Shown: positions 43,134 through 51,400 of the stretch, in pieces
Layout: each line of letters opens with the position of its first letter
Numbering within the stretch: position 1 is the first letter of the stretch
DNA from: Actinopolyspora halophila DSM 43834
GTDB taxonomy: Bacteria > Actinomycetota > Actinomycetes > Mycobacteriales > Pseudonocardiaceae
NCBI RefSeq assembly: GCF_000371785.1
Contig: NZ_AQUI01000002.1
Span: 2,893,276-2,957,275, forward strand
Length of the DNA: 64,000 nt
Direction: 5' to 3'
The notes under the pieces: generated by a model
What the model was told of the DNA's origin: nothing
The model's input: the letters and a program-made list of their open reading frames with translations, nothing else
The model's database searches: none
Translations under genes and position numbers: made by a program

Positions 43134-43267
43134 CCACCACCACGAGCGGACCCCCACCACACCAGGTCCCCCGGTGGAGACGGACGAGAGCAGCGCGCGA
43201 AACCACTGCACGCACCACCACGAGCGAACGCGACGTCCGGTGGGCGCTCCCCACCACCACGAGCGGC
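43134..43267. repeat. Three spaced copies of CACCACCACGAGCG
   Basis: Copies at 43136-43149, 43213-43226 and 43253-43266, in the gap between the convergent DUF2218 and membrane protein genes. The first two are preceded by GCGAAACCAC, giving a longer imperfect unit. The spacing is irregular (77 and 40 bases), so it is not a simple tandem array. No gene is seen in the gap. Confidence 0.75.
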
Positions 43268-43312
43268 ACTGCCGCCCGGCGAACTCGCGACCGAACCGCG
43301 GGGCGAGCCGAC

Positions 43313-44011
43313 TCAGAGCTGCCTGCGAACCCCGGCCTCCCGTGTGACGCTGGCCGCCTGATCGACGAGATCGGTCTGCAGCGCGCGCCGTGCCTCGCCC
43401 AACCGGGGGAAGGGCAGCACGGTGCGGTGCTTTGTGTCCTCCAGGATCAGCGCCAACCCTCCGTAGAATCCCATCAGCAGCACCGCCCCGCCGACAACGG
43501 CCGAGGCGAACTGCACCGTCCCGGATCCGGTGAACTCCTGGACGCCGTTGAGCACGTAGCGGGCCGATCCCAGCAGCACCACCGCCCCCAACAACGGCTT
43601 GCCCGCCAGCGCAACCGGGCAGAGCATCGCCAGCACCACACCGATCAGCACATCCAGCGCGCCCACCAGCGGTCTCGACGAAGCCGCGGGCGAGAGCACC
43701 GTGATCAACGCGGTGGCAGGCCACGAGAAGGCGATGAGGTTGAGTGCCGTGGCCGCAACCGGCTCGCGCCCGTGGAAGGCGAAAATTCCCGCGATCAGCT
43801 GCACCGGGAACACGAACGCCGCAAGCAGCAGGAACAGGACTCGCTTGTCGGTGTCGGCCAGCAGACCGAACTGCCACAGGCTCAGCATGCCCGACCCGAT
43901 GGCGAAGGCGAAGAATCCCAGCGGAAGCGGGCTCGCGATCGGCCGCAGGCTGATCCTGGTCGCCCTCTCCACCTCGCCCTCGTCCGTGCCCGCGGACCTC
44001 GTCGCAGTCAT
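43313..44011 (-). CDS. Multi-pass membrane protein, possibly acetate/succinate permease (GPR1/FUN34/YaaH)-like
   Basis: A 232-residue protein with about six transmembrane helices. The start [23 protein letters not shown] resembles the NPAPLGLxxFA motif that opens the GPR1/FUN34/YaaH (SatP) channel family, and the number of helices fits. The match is partial: the Asn of the motif is Ser here, and the middle helices differ. A general small-acid channel is likely but unproven. ATG 44011 follows GGGCGGGGG. Divergent from the GlcG-like gene with 200 bases between them. Confidence 0.6.
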   Translation of the reverse strand: MTATRSAGTDEGEVERATRISLRPIASPLPLGFFAFAIGSGMLSLWQFGLLADTDKRVLFLLLAAFVFPVQLIAGIFAFHGREPVAATALNLIAFSWPATALITVLSPAASSRPLVGALDVLIGVVLAMLCPVALAGKPLLGAVVLLGSARYVLNGVQEFTGSGTVQFASAVVGGAVLLMGFYGGLALILEDTKHRTVLPFPRLGEARRALQTDLVDQAASVTREAGVRRQL

Positions 44012-44211
44012 CCCCCGCCCGCGTACCCACGCTCCACCGCGACCAATCCCGACCCGGCGCACGCGAGTCCCCGTTCGGCGTGATCGGCATGTGTAACGGA
44101 TCACCGATGCGGGTATCCCGCCCGGGAACCGATCGCGCCGCGGTACTCGCCGATGAGTGGCAGCGACGCGAACGGTCGGACACGACGAATCGGTCCGAAG
44201 GGAGTATTCGG

Positions 44212-44649
44212 ATGGCCGGTGGCACGCCAACGACGGACGTGACGACGGAACAGGCCAACGCGATCACCCAGGCCGGCGTGCAGAAAGCGCACGGTCTGGA
44301 CCTGCTCATGAACATCGCAGTGGTCGATGTGGGCGGGAACCTGAAAGCGTTCACACGCATGGACGGAGCCTGGCTGGGCAGCATCGACATAGCGATCAAG
44401 AAGGCCCGCACGGCACGCCTGTTCGACATGCCCAGCGGAGATCTCGGCCCCATGGCCCAGCCCGGCCAGCCGCTGTACCACATCGAGTTCTCCAACGGTG
44501 GACTGATCACCTTCCCCGGCGGGATCCCCCTCACGAACGGGAACGGCCAGGTGGTGGGTGCCGTGGGAGCCAGCGGCAGCACCGTCGACAACGACCAAGC
44601 GGTCGCCCGTGCGGGCGTGTCGGCATTCGACTCGACAGGCACACAGTGA
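44212..44649 (+). CDS. GlcG/HbpS-family heme- or cofactor-binding protein
   Basis: A 145-residue protein. [47 protein letters not shown] and [22 protein letters not shown] are the conserved GlcG/HbpS blocks. Streptomyces HbpS binds heme and senses redox stress outside the cell, while others lie in glycolate or propanediol operons. No signal peptide is visible. ATG 44212 follows GAAGGGAG. The next gene, a zinc dehydrogenase, starts 19 bases after its stop, so the two are cotranscribed; such pairing of GlcG-like proteins with alcohol/aldehyde dehydrogenases suggests an accessory role in oxidation of a small alcohol. Confidence 0.87.
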   Translation: MAGGTPTTDVTTEQANAITQAGVQKAHGLDLLMNIAVVDVGGNLKAFTRMDGAWLGSIDIAIKKARTARLFDMPSGDLGPMAQPGQPLYHIEFSNGGLITFPGGIPLTNGNGQVVGAVGASGSTVDNDQAVARAGVSAFDSTGTQ

Positions 44650-44668
44650 CAACGGGGACGGAGCGATC

Positions 44669-45811
44669 ATGAAAGCTGTGGTGTACCAGGGTCCGTACGA
44701 CGTGGCGGTGCAGGAAGTCGCCGACCCACGACTCGAGGACCCCACGGATGTGCTGGTGCGGATCACCACGAGCGCGATCTGTGGCTCGGACCTGCACATG
44801 TACGAAGGACGGACCGACGCGCAGGCCGGCATCGTCTTCGGCCACGAGAACATGGGCGTCATCCAGGAAGTCGGCTCCGCGGTGGCCACCCTGCGCCAGG
44901 GCGACCGGGTGGTCCTGCCGTTCAACGTGGCCTGCGGCTTCTGCACCAACTGCCGAGCGGGCAAGAGCGCGTTCTGCCTGACCGTCAACCCGCCGGGAGC
45001 GGGCGGTGCCTACGGCTACGTGGGAATGGGCCCCTACTCGGGAGGTCAGGCCGAGTACCTGCGCGTTCCCTTCGCCGACTACAACTGCGTTCCGCTGCCA
45101 CCGGGCGAGGAGCACGAAAGCGACTTCGCACTGCTGGCCGACATCTTCCCCACCGGTTACCACAGCACCGTGCTGGCCGGGGTCCAGCCCGGCGAGACGG
45201 TCGCCGTCTACGGAGCCGGTCCGGTCGGGTTGATGGCGGCCTATTCGGCGCTGCTCAAGGGCGCCTCCCGGGTCTTCGTCGTCGACAAGGTCCCCAGCCG
45301 CCTGCAACTGGTCTCCCGGATCGGGGCCGAGCCGATCGATTTCACCCAGGGGAATCCGGCTCAGCAGATCGCCGACGCGGTACGCGACCACGGAACCGAC
45401 CGGGGAATCGACGCGGTCGGTTACCAGGCCACCGCGGCCGAGGGCGAGGAACAACCGGCCCTCGTACTCAACCAGCTGGTCGACACCGTCCGGTCGACCG
45501 GAACGATCGGCGTGGTCGGGCTCTACCTGCCCTCCGATCCCGGCGCTCCCAACGAGAACGCCGCCAAGGGCGAACTGCTGTTCAAGGTCGGGCGCTACTT
45601 CGAGAAGGGGCAGAAAATGGGCACCGGCCAGGCCGATGCCAAGCAGTACGCCCACCAACTCCGCGACCTGATCACCGCGGGGCGGGCCGAGCCCGGCTTC
45701 GTCGTCTCCCAACACCTGCCGCTGACCGGTGCTCCGGACGCGTACTCGCGCTTCGACAAGCGCGAGGAGGGGTACTCCAAGGTGCTGCTCCAGCCCGGCA
45801 GATCGGGGTGA
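44669..45811 (+). CDS. Zinc-dependent dehydrogenase, glutathione-independent formaldehyde dehydrogenase-like
   Basis: A 380-residue medium-chain dehydrogenase. Catalytic zinc ligands: ICGSDLHMY and FGHENMG. Structural zinc: CGFCTNCRAGKSAFC. NAD fold: VYGAGPVGLMAAYSA. The inserted loop GGAYGYVGMGPYSGGQAEYLRVPFAD and the long C-terminal part match the glutathione-independent formaldehyde dehydrogenase branch, in which bound NAD catalyses aldehyde dismutation. It is coupled to the GlcG-like gene and ends at a clear hairpin. A role in aldehyde detoxification is likely; the exact substrate is not fixed. Confidence 0.9.
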   Translation: MKAVVYQGPYDVAVQEVADPRLEDPTDVLVRITTSAICGSDLHMYEGRTDAQAGIVFGHENMGVIQEVGSAVATLRQGDRVVLPFNVACGFCTNCRAGKSAFCLTVNPPGAGGAYGYVGMGPYSGGQAEYLRVPFADYNCVPLPPGEEHESDFALLADIFPTGYHSTVLAGVQPGETVAVYGAGPVGLMAAYSALLKGASRVFVVDKVPSRLQLVSRIGAEPIDFTQGNPAQQIADAVRDHGTDRGIDAVGYQATAAEGEEQPALVLNQLVDTVRSTGTIGVVGLYLPSDPGAPNENAAKGELLFKVGRYFEKGQKMGTGQADAKQYAHQLRDLITAGRAEPGFVVSQHLPLTGAPDAYSRFDKREEGYSKVLLQPGRSG

Positions 45812-45872
45812 CGACGCCCCGGACCGTCCCCACTGTCCCCTCCCCGGGACAACGAGCGGGGTGACGGCCGCA

Positions 45873-45910
45873 CTCGAAGCCCGGACCGCCACGACGGCCC
45901 GGGCTTCGAG
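45873..45910 (+). terminator. Terminator hairpin
   Basis: A perfect 12-base stem (CTCGAAGCCCGG and complement) with a 14-base loop, 62 bases after the dehydrogenase stop. Confidence 0.75.
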
Positions 45911-46001
45911 CTCGTCGGGGCACCCCGCGGAACACCCGGCAGGACGAGCGGCTCGACCCCGGCCGGGAATCCGTACCGGTCCCGGAAACGTTGGCGTCGG
46001 T

Positions 46002-47000
46002 GTGACCACACCAGTGCGCTTCTCGGTCCTGGATCGCTCGCTCGTCCGCCACGGGCTCGACCCCGCGGAGTCACTGCGCCGCACCGTCCGCTTCGCCGCG
46101 GAAGCCGAAGCACTCGGGTACCACCGGTTCTGGGTGGCCGAACACCACGGCGTCCCCGGCGTGGCCGGATCGGCTCCGACCGTGCTCGCCGCGGAGGTCG
46201 CCGCGGCTACCTCCCGGATCCGGGTGGGCACGGGAGGGGTGATGCTGCCGAATCACCAGCCGCTCGTGGTGGCCGAGCAGTTCGGCGTCCTCGAATCGCT
46301 GCACCCGGACCGCATCGACCTGGGAGTGGGACGCTCACTCGGCTTCACCGCCGCGGTACGCCGAGCGCTGGGCACCGACCGGCAGGCCGCCGAACGGTTC
46401 GGCGCGCAACTGACCGAACTGCTCGGCCACTTCGCGGGCGAGCCGGATTCGCCGGTGCACGCGGTACCCTCCGAGGGGCGTCGGATCCCGGTGTTCGTAC
46501 TGGCCACCGGCGCGGGTGCCGAGCACGCCGCGGAGGCGGGACTGCCGCTGGTGATCGCCGCCCCACGGGGTGACGACGCGCTGCTGCGCTCGATCGAGCT
46601 CTACCGCCGACGGTTCCGCCCGTCGGGGCGGGCACCGCGACCCTACGTGATGCTGTCCCGCTCCGTCGCGGTCGCCGAAAGCACCGAACAGGCCCGCCGC
46701 CTGCTGCTGCCCGAGGCGTGGGCCGGCGCGTACTCGCGCGTTCACGGGGTCTTCCCACCCCTGGAGCCGGTGGAGGACGTCCTCGAGCGGCGAATGAGCA
46801 GCCGGGAACGGGAACGGTTCGAACTCGCCATGCGCGGCCACGTGTACGGCACCGCCGAGGAGGTCGCCGACGCGCTGCACTCCCTGGTGGACGAAACCGG
46901 AGCCGACGAAGTGCTGGTCACCACCAGCGGCGGCCACGACGAGGACGCCCTGCTCGACTCCTACCGGCGACTGGCACGGCTGATCCCCGCGCAACGCTGA
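46002..47000 (+). CDS. LLM-class flavin-dependent oxidoreductase (MsnO8-like)
   Basis: A 332-residue luciferase-like TIM-barrel protein. FSVLDRSLVRHG starts the barrel; AEALGYHRFWVAEHHGVPG is the hallmark of the MsnO8 subgroup, followed by VGTGGVMLPNHQPLVVAEQFG and RIDLGVGRSLG. Members use F420 or reduced FMN, mostly with unknown substrates. GTG 46002 is chosen because it starts immediately before the first strand; no strong ribosome site is seen (GTG 46014 is possible). Stand-alone gene, convergent with the ferredoxin. Confidence 0.88.
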   Translation: MTTPVRFSVLDRSLVRHGLDPAESLRRTVRFAAEAEALGYHRFWVAEHHGVPGVAGSAPTVLAAEVAAATSRIRVGTGGVMLPNHQPLVVAEQFGVLESLHPDRIDLGVGRSLGFTAAVRRALGTDRQAAERFGAQLTELLGHFAGEPDSPVHAVPSEGRRIPVFVLATGAGAEHAAEAGLPLVIAAPRGDDALLRSIELYRRRFRPSGRAPRPYVMLSRSVAVAESTEQARRLLLPEAWAGAYSRVHGVFPPLEPVEDVLERRMSSRERERFELAMRGHVYGTAEEVADALHSLVDETGADEVLVTTSGGHDEDALLDSYRRLARLIPAQR

Positions 47001-47061
47001 GCCCGCACCCGGGGCCGGAACCTACTGCCCGGCCCGGGCGATCCGCAGTGGACGCAGCCGG

Positions 47062-47253
47062 TCAGTCGATGCTCAACGCCTGTACGGGGCAGAGCTCCAC
47101 ACCCTGCTCGGCGGCGTCCTCCTTGCCCGTGGGAACCTCTTTTCCCTGCCCGATGTCGCTGTAGCCGTACTCGTCGAGCGTGAACAGCTCCGGATCGACG
47201 ATGTTGCACTGGCCGCGGGCGTCGCACAGCTCGTCGTCCACACTGACTCTCAT
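47062..47253 (-). CDS. Small ferredoxin, P450-type [3Fe-4S]
   Basis: A 63-residue ferredoxin with cysteines in CDARGQC and in the terminal CPVQAL, the spacing of the single-cluster ferredoxins that feed actinobacterial cytochromes P450. The second position of the usual CxxCxxC is replaced (CDARGQC), as in [3Fe-4S] forms. No P450 or reductase is beside it. It lies downstream of, and on the same strand as, the kinase/PLP/DUF364 operon, 211 bases after the PLP gene stop, and so could be the tail of that transcript or independent. A purine-rich GGGAAAGGTGAG stretch precedes its ATG. Confidence 0.88.
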   Translation of the reverse strand: MRVSVDDELCDARGQCNIVDPELFTLDEYGYSDIGQGKEVPTGKEDAAEQGVELCPVQALSID

Positions 47254-47464
47254 GGGGGCTCACCTTTCCCTGGCGGTTACCCGATCCGACACGGACAGCC
47301 TAACGACGCATCCGTCCCGTGTCCGAGCGCACTCCTCGGTGCGGCAGCGGACACTCTCCTCCACGCACCGAGGAAGGGGGCTCTTTTGCGGCGATCACAG
47401 GATTCGACGTCCCCGAAACCGGCAGGACCTACCCGCTCACCGGAAACTCCGACCGTAAGCGGTC

Positions 47465-48475
47465 TCAGCCAGACAGCTCCGGCCCCGGACCGCGGCGGTT
47501 CCACGCCATGCGCGACCACGGACGGCTCAGCTCCTCCCGAGTGAGCACTTCCCGCGGGGCCAGGCTGTCGAGATCGTGCGCCTCGTCGTGTCGGGCGAAG
47601 ACCGAGTCGGTATAGCGGTGCCCGGTATCGGCCGCGATGAACAGCACCGCCCTGTTCCGATTCACCGAGCTCTCCCAGTTCGCCACGAGGTACGCCGCTC
47701 CGCTGGACAGCCCCGCGAACACCGCGTGCCTGCGCAGCAGCTCGACACTTCCGGACAGAGCCGCCTCGAAGGCGGTCCAGTGGATCGTGTCGTACAGACC
47801 GTGCACCACGTTGTCGAACCGGATGGAGCTGCCTATCCCGGCGATGATGATCTCGGGGTCGGCGACGTGCTCACTTCCGAACGTGACACTGCCGAAGGGC
47901 TGCACCCCGACCAGCCGGACGTCGCTCGAACGCTGTCGCAGGTAGACCGCCAGCGCCCCCGTCGAAGCCCCGGAGCCCACCCCACCCACCACTGTCAGCT
48001 CATCGGCACCGAGCTCGCGCACGATGTGGTCGGCCACGGTTCGGTAACCGAGGTAGTGGATGTCGTCGTGGTACTGCCGCATCCAGTGGTACTCGGGATG
48101 CCGCCACAGAATCTCGCGGACACGGCGCACCCGATGGTTCTGGTCGAGTTCGAGACTTCCCGAAGGGGGCATCCGTTCCAACGTCGCGCCCAGCACCTCG
48201 AGCTGCACCCGCAACGTCTCGTCCACGGTCGTCGAGCCGACGATGTAGCACCTCAACCCGAAACGGTGACAAGCCAGGGCCAGCGCATAAGCGTAGATCC
48301 CGCTGGAACTGTCCAGCACGGTGTCCCCGGGCCGCACCCGACCCTGATCGAGCAGGCGTCGTACCGCGGCCAGCGCCGAGACGACCTTCATCGTCTCGAA
48401 TCGAACGCAAAAGACCCGGTCGGTGAGCCGCACCAGGTCCGGGCGACTGATCGCGTCCGCGATGTGCTCGTCCAT
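47465..48475 (-). CDS. Divergent fold-type-II PLP enzyme (cysteine synthase/SbnA superfamily)
   Basis: A 336-residue protein from ATG 48475 (AGGAAGGA eight bases upstream). The fold is that of O-acetylserine sulfhydrylase and SbnA: Lys30 in FETMKVVSA corresponds to the PLP Schiff-base Lys, GVGSGAST (165-172) to the phosphate-binding loop and LSSGAA (255-260) to the conserved SSG of strand 10. The substrate loop normally reading TSGNTG is SSGIYA (57-62), so the amino-acid substrate or reaction differs from ordinary cysteine synthases. Next to an amino-acid kinase, a beta-replacement or elimination on a phospho-amino acid is the likely chemistry (inference). It overlaps the kinase gene by 88 bases and is last in the operon. 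Confidence 0.85.
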   Translation of the reverse strand: MDEHIADAISRPDLVRLTDRVFCVRFETMKVVSALAAVRRLLDQGRVRPGDTVLDSSSGIYAYALALACHRFGLRCYIVGSTTVDETLRVQLEVLGATLERMPPSGSLELDQNHRVRRVREILWRHPEYHWMRQYHDDIHYLGYRTVADHIVRELGADELTVVGGVGSGASTGALAVYLRQRSSDVRLVGVQPFGSVTFGSEHVADPEIIIAGIGSSIRFDNVVHGLYDTIHWTAFEAALSGSVELLRRHAVFAGLSSGAAYLVANWESSVNRNRAVLFIAADTGHRYTDSVFARHDEAHDLDSLAPREVLTREELSRPWSRMAWNRRGPGPELSG

Positions 48476-49416
48476 GTTTCGCGTCCTTCCTGGACGGGAT
48501 AGCTCCTGAACAGGTGGGAGAAGGGAATTCCGTGCCGGTTCAGCGCGCGCACGCACTCCCGCAGCCGATCCCGGAGCTCGGGGGTGTCCGGGTCGAAGAG
48601 CAGCCCCGCGACGTTCCCGCTGTGCGCCACCTGCACACCGGCCGCCTCGACCTCCCCCGCGATCTCCTCGAGCGTGCCCAGCTCCTCCTTGGGCAGCAAT
48701 CGTTGGTTGTGCCGGGCGCTCTCGGTGCTGACCCGCCCGAGCAGCGCCACGTCGGACTCGGCGACGGCCCGCCTGAGCATGCCGCGCAGCCGCTGGAACA
48801 TCCGCACGTCCGCGTCCCGTTCCCCGCCGGATCCGACGCGGAGCGTGTCCACGGTTTCGCCTCCCCCGGTCACACAACCGACCACGATCATCCCGGGCAG
48901 GGACTTGCCGAAACGTTCGAGGACACGGCCCTGGCGCTGGGCGAACAGCAGGGCGTGGTCGTCCAGCATCAACGGATCCGAGGCGCCCTCGGCACGCACG
49001 GCTATCGCGGCGATCGTGTTCCAGGGCAGCGACACCCCGAAACCGGCGGCAACCGCACGGACGGTGGCGATGATGTCGCTGGTCGAAGAGCCCATACCGA
49101 GTCCGAGTGGCACGCTGCTGGTCAGCCGGATCCTTCCTCCGCACGAGCCCCACCGACCACGGCGTCGGCACTCCGCACCGGCCAGCACTCCCGCGGTGGC
49201 GGCCTTGGTCTTCGTCCGCGGGTAGACGCTCAGCTCCTCCGGATCCGTCCCGGGGTCCGGGATGAACTCGGCGCAGACGCCGGGACCGAACACGGGAAGT
49301 GTGGTCAAACCACGGCACAACCGCCCGTCGGAGTCCCGGAACACCCCCTGCAGGATCTCGCCGTGGTGACAGGAGCAGTACCCGAGCACCGTCTCGTGGG
49401 AGAGCGTGTGGTTCAT
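48388..49416 (-). CDS. GHMP-superfamily amino-acid kinase (PduX/L-threonine kinase-like)
   Basis: A 342-residue kinase. ATG 49416 overlaps the DUF364 stop by ATGA. The ATP-binding GHMP motif is PLGLGMGSSTSD (103-114). LGYCSCHHGEILQG at the N-terminus and VQVAHSGNVAGLLFD near the C-terminus match the PduX-like group that phosphorylates L-threonine on its hydroxyl. Thus a serine, homoserine or threonine kinase activity is likely. In the window there are no cobalamin genes, the usual PduX setting, so the phospho-amino acid probably feeds the PLP enzyme encoded next. The last ~29 residues are read in the overlap with that gene and look unlike the rest. Confidence 0.85.
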   Translation of the reverse strand: MNHTLSHETVLGYCSCHHGEILQGVFRDSDGRLCRGLTTLPVFGPGVCAEFIPDPGTDPEELSVYPRTKTKAATAGVLAGAECRRRGRWGSCGGRIRLTSSVPLGLGMGSSTSDIIATVRAVAAGFGVSLPWNTIAAIAVRAEGASDPLMLDDHALLFAQRQGRVLERFGKSLPGMIVVGCVTGGGETVDTLRVGSGGERDADVRMFQRLRGMLRRAVAESDVALLGRVSTESARHNQRLLPKEELGTLEEIAGEVEAAGVQVAHSGNVAGLLFDPDTPELRDRLRECVRALNRHGIPFSHLFRSYPVQEGRETWTSTSRTRSVARTWCGSPTGSFAFDSRR

Positions 49417-50237
49417 GAGTCGACTTTCGGAAGGCGATACCGGTACACGGCCGTGGAATCGGCGCTGAACTGCGAGAACGGGAACGGCTCGGCCAACAGC
49501 GCGGTCACTCCGCTGCCGAGGAAGGCCCGAGCGATGTTGCTCCCCGTCTGGGCGTAGACCACCAACGGCAGCTCCCGGCGGCGGCAGTGCGCGACGATTC
49601 CGTCGAACGTCCCGTTGCCCAGGGTCATTCCCGTGGCGACCACGGCCTCTGCCGCGTGCAGCACCTCGTCGGTGTCGTCGGCGACCGGATCGCCCCACCG
49701 CGTACTGCTCGTGTTGAAGTCGCAGGGCAGACATCTTCCGCCGCGTTCACGGATGGCGGCCACCAGGGGGTCGACCACCCCGATCAGCGCGACGTTCGCG
49801 CCGGAGGAGATCTCCAACAGCCCGGCGATGGCCGCGTCCCGTGACTCGGCCCGACTCTCCGGGGAGCCCGCGGGCAGCACGACTCGCTCGGCACCGGAAC
49901 CCGCGCCGTGCGGTCCGAGCACGCCGAGGTAGGCGTCCAGAGCCGCGATCCGCAGCGGCAGCGACGCGTGGCGCAGCAGCAGATCCAGCGACACCCCCGA
50001 GCACCGTTCGCAGATTCCCGGGTCCAGCTCGGCGGGCTCGAAGGCGCACGCACCGAAGACCGCTCCGACCCGGACCAGCACGTACTGATTGCGGTAAGTC
50101 ACCTCCCCTCCGGCCAGCCGGGTGCCGTGGTGGACCCAGAACACGCTGGTGGCGCTCAGCGATTCGGGCGCGGGGTCCCACTCCCCGCTAAGGGCCCCGT
50201 TCAACAGGGCGTCGACGTCCTCTTCCGCACGGATCAT
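49413..50237 (-). CDS. DUF4213/DUF364 protein ('putative heavy-metal chelation' family)
   Basis: A 274-residue protein. An N-terminal DUF4213-like domain ends with a CERCS pair (Cys76, Cys79), followed by the Rossmann-like DUF364 domain (SGANVALIGVVDPLVAAI, VVATGMTLGNGTFDGIVAHC, PLVVYAQTGSNIARAFL). DUF364 has been named for a suspected heavy-metal-chelation role on the basis of genomic context; no activity is established. ATG 50237 is chosen for the GGGAG before it; the frame stays open to a TTG at 50351 without a ribosome site. The 177-base gap to the upstream binding-protein gene is the only break in the operon. Confidence 0.82.
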   Translation of the reverse strand: MIRAEEDVDALLNGALSGEWDPAPESLSATSVFWVHHGTRLAGGEVTYRNQYVLVRVGAVFGACAFEPAELDPGICERCSGVSLDLLLRHASLPLRIAALDAYLGVLGPHGAGSGAERVVLPAGSPESRAESRDAAIAGLLEISSGANVALIGVVDPLVAAIRERGGRCLPCDFNTSSTRWGDPVADDTDEVLHAAEAVVATGMTLGNGTFDGIVAHCRRRELPLVVYAQTGSNIARAFLGSGVTALLAEPFPFSQFSADSTAVYRYRLPKVDS

Positions 50238-50413
50238 GTTCACTCCCGGAATTCCGGATCCCGCCACCGGCACACCGCTCGAGGGCGTGTTCTCCCACCA
50301 CCGGAAGAACTCGGCGCGCGGAATCCGCACAACAACGACACGACTGGTCAAAAATCGTGCCGGACGAAAATGTCACGAGAATCAGCACAGCGTCACCGCT
50401 GTTTTCCCCGGTT

Positions 50414-51400
50414 TCAGCCCTCGACCGAACGCAGGTATTCGGCGAGTTTCTCCGCGGCCTCCACATTGCGCGGGCCACTCACCGCCGCTCCGTAGTCGAG
50501 GACGTGGAAGCGGTCGTTGCGCACCGCCGGAGTCGAGGACAGCGGCGGGAACGACTTGAGGAACTCGATTTTCTCGGCTACCGGCTTGTCCCCGTAGTCG
50601 ACGACGGTGATCACCTCGGGATCGGACTCGACCACTTTCTCCCAGCCCACGGTGGTCCAGCGCTCCTCGAGCCCGGACAGGACGTTGCGGCCTCCGGCCA
50701 GGGACACGATCGCGTTGGGGGCTGCTTGGTTCCCGGAGGTGAACGGCTCGTCCGTTCCCGAGTCGTAGACGAACACGCTCATGGGATCCTCGGGCCGTTG
50801 CTCGCGCAGCTTCGCCGCACGGGCCTTGAGGTCCCGCACCACCTCCCGCGCACGCTGTTCGACGCGGAAGATCTTCCCGATGTCGATCAGGTCGGTGTAC
50901 AGCGCCTCCAGCGGGGGAACGCTGACCGGGTCGGTGCCGTAGTTGAAACAGCTCTCGGTGTGCTGGTAACTGCGTATTCCGAACCGCTCCAGCTCCTGCG
51001 GGGTGATCCCCCGACCTTCGCTGAAACCGGAGTTCCACCCCGCCAGCACCCAGTCGGCCTTCGCCGACAGCACCACTTCGAGGCTGAGCACATCGGTACT
51101 GAGCGTCTCGACCGACTCGTAGTCCTCCTTCCACGGGGATCTGGCCACCGACCGATCGGCGGTGCTCGGCATGACGATGCCGCGCATCCGGTCGGCCAGT
51201 CCGAGCGCGAACATCTTCTCGGTACTGCTCATGTCGTAGGCCACGGCACGTCGCGGCACCGGGTATTCGATCTCTTCGCCGCAGTTGTCGACGGTCACCG
51301 CGCCGCTCTCCCGCGCGGCGGAGTCGATCTCGGCCCCGCAAGCCGTGGTCAGCAGACACGCGACCAGGCCCGCGGCGAACAGGGGGATGCTCCGGTTCAA
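50414..51400 (-). CDS. Metallophore ABC transporter substrate-binding lipoprotein (FecB/BtuF type)
   Basis: A 328-residue lipoprotein. TTG 51400 overlaps the ATPase stop (TTGA) and follows GGAAGG; the signal peptide LFAAGLVACLLTTAC ends at a lipobox. The mature protein has the two-lobed class III binding fold: RRAVAYDMSSTEKMFALGLADR at the start, LSLEVVLSAKADWVLAGWNS, a long connecting helix, and ITVVDYGDKPVAEKIEFL. Family members carry ferric siderophores, heme or cobalamin. Its place inside the DUF364/kinase/PLP operon suggests it recovers the product of these enzymes loaded with metal. Confidence 0.92.
   Translation of the reverse strand: MNRSIPLFAAGLVACLLTTACGAEIDSAARESGAVTVDNCGEEIEYPVPRRAVAYDMSSTEKMFALGLADRMRGIVMPSTADRSVARSPWKEDYESVETLSTDVLSLEVVLSAKADWVLAGWNSGFSEGRGITPQELERFGIRSYQHTESCFNYGTDPVSVPPLEALYTDLIDIGKIFRVEQRAREVVRDLKARAAKLREQRPEDPMSVFVYDSGTDEPFTSGNQAAPNAIVSLAGGRNVLSGLEERWTTVGWEKVVESDPEVITVVDYGDKPVAEKIEFLKSFPPLSSTPAVRNDRFHVLDYGAAVSGPRNVEAAEKLAEYLRSVEG

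Noticed and set aside
47001-47045. Possible terminator between the LLM oxidoreductase and the ferredoxin
   Set aside because: The CCCGGGGCCGG and CCGGCCCGGG arms pair only with a bulge in a generally GC-rich stretch; not convincing.
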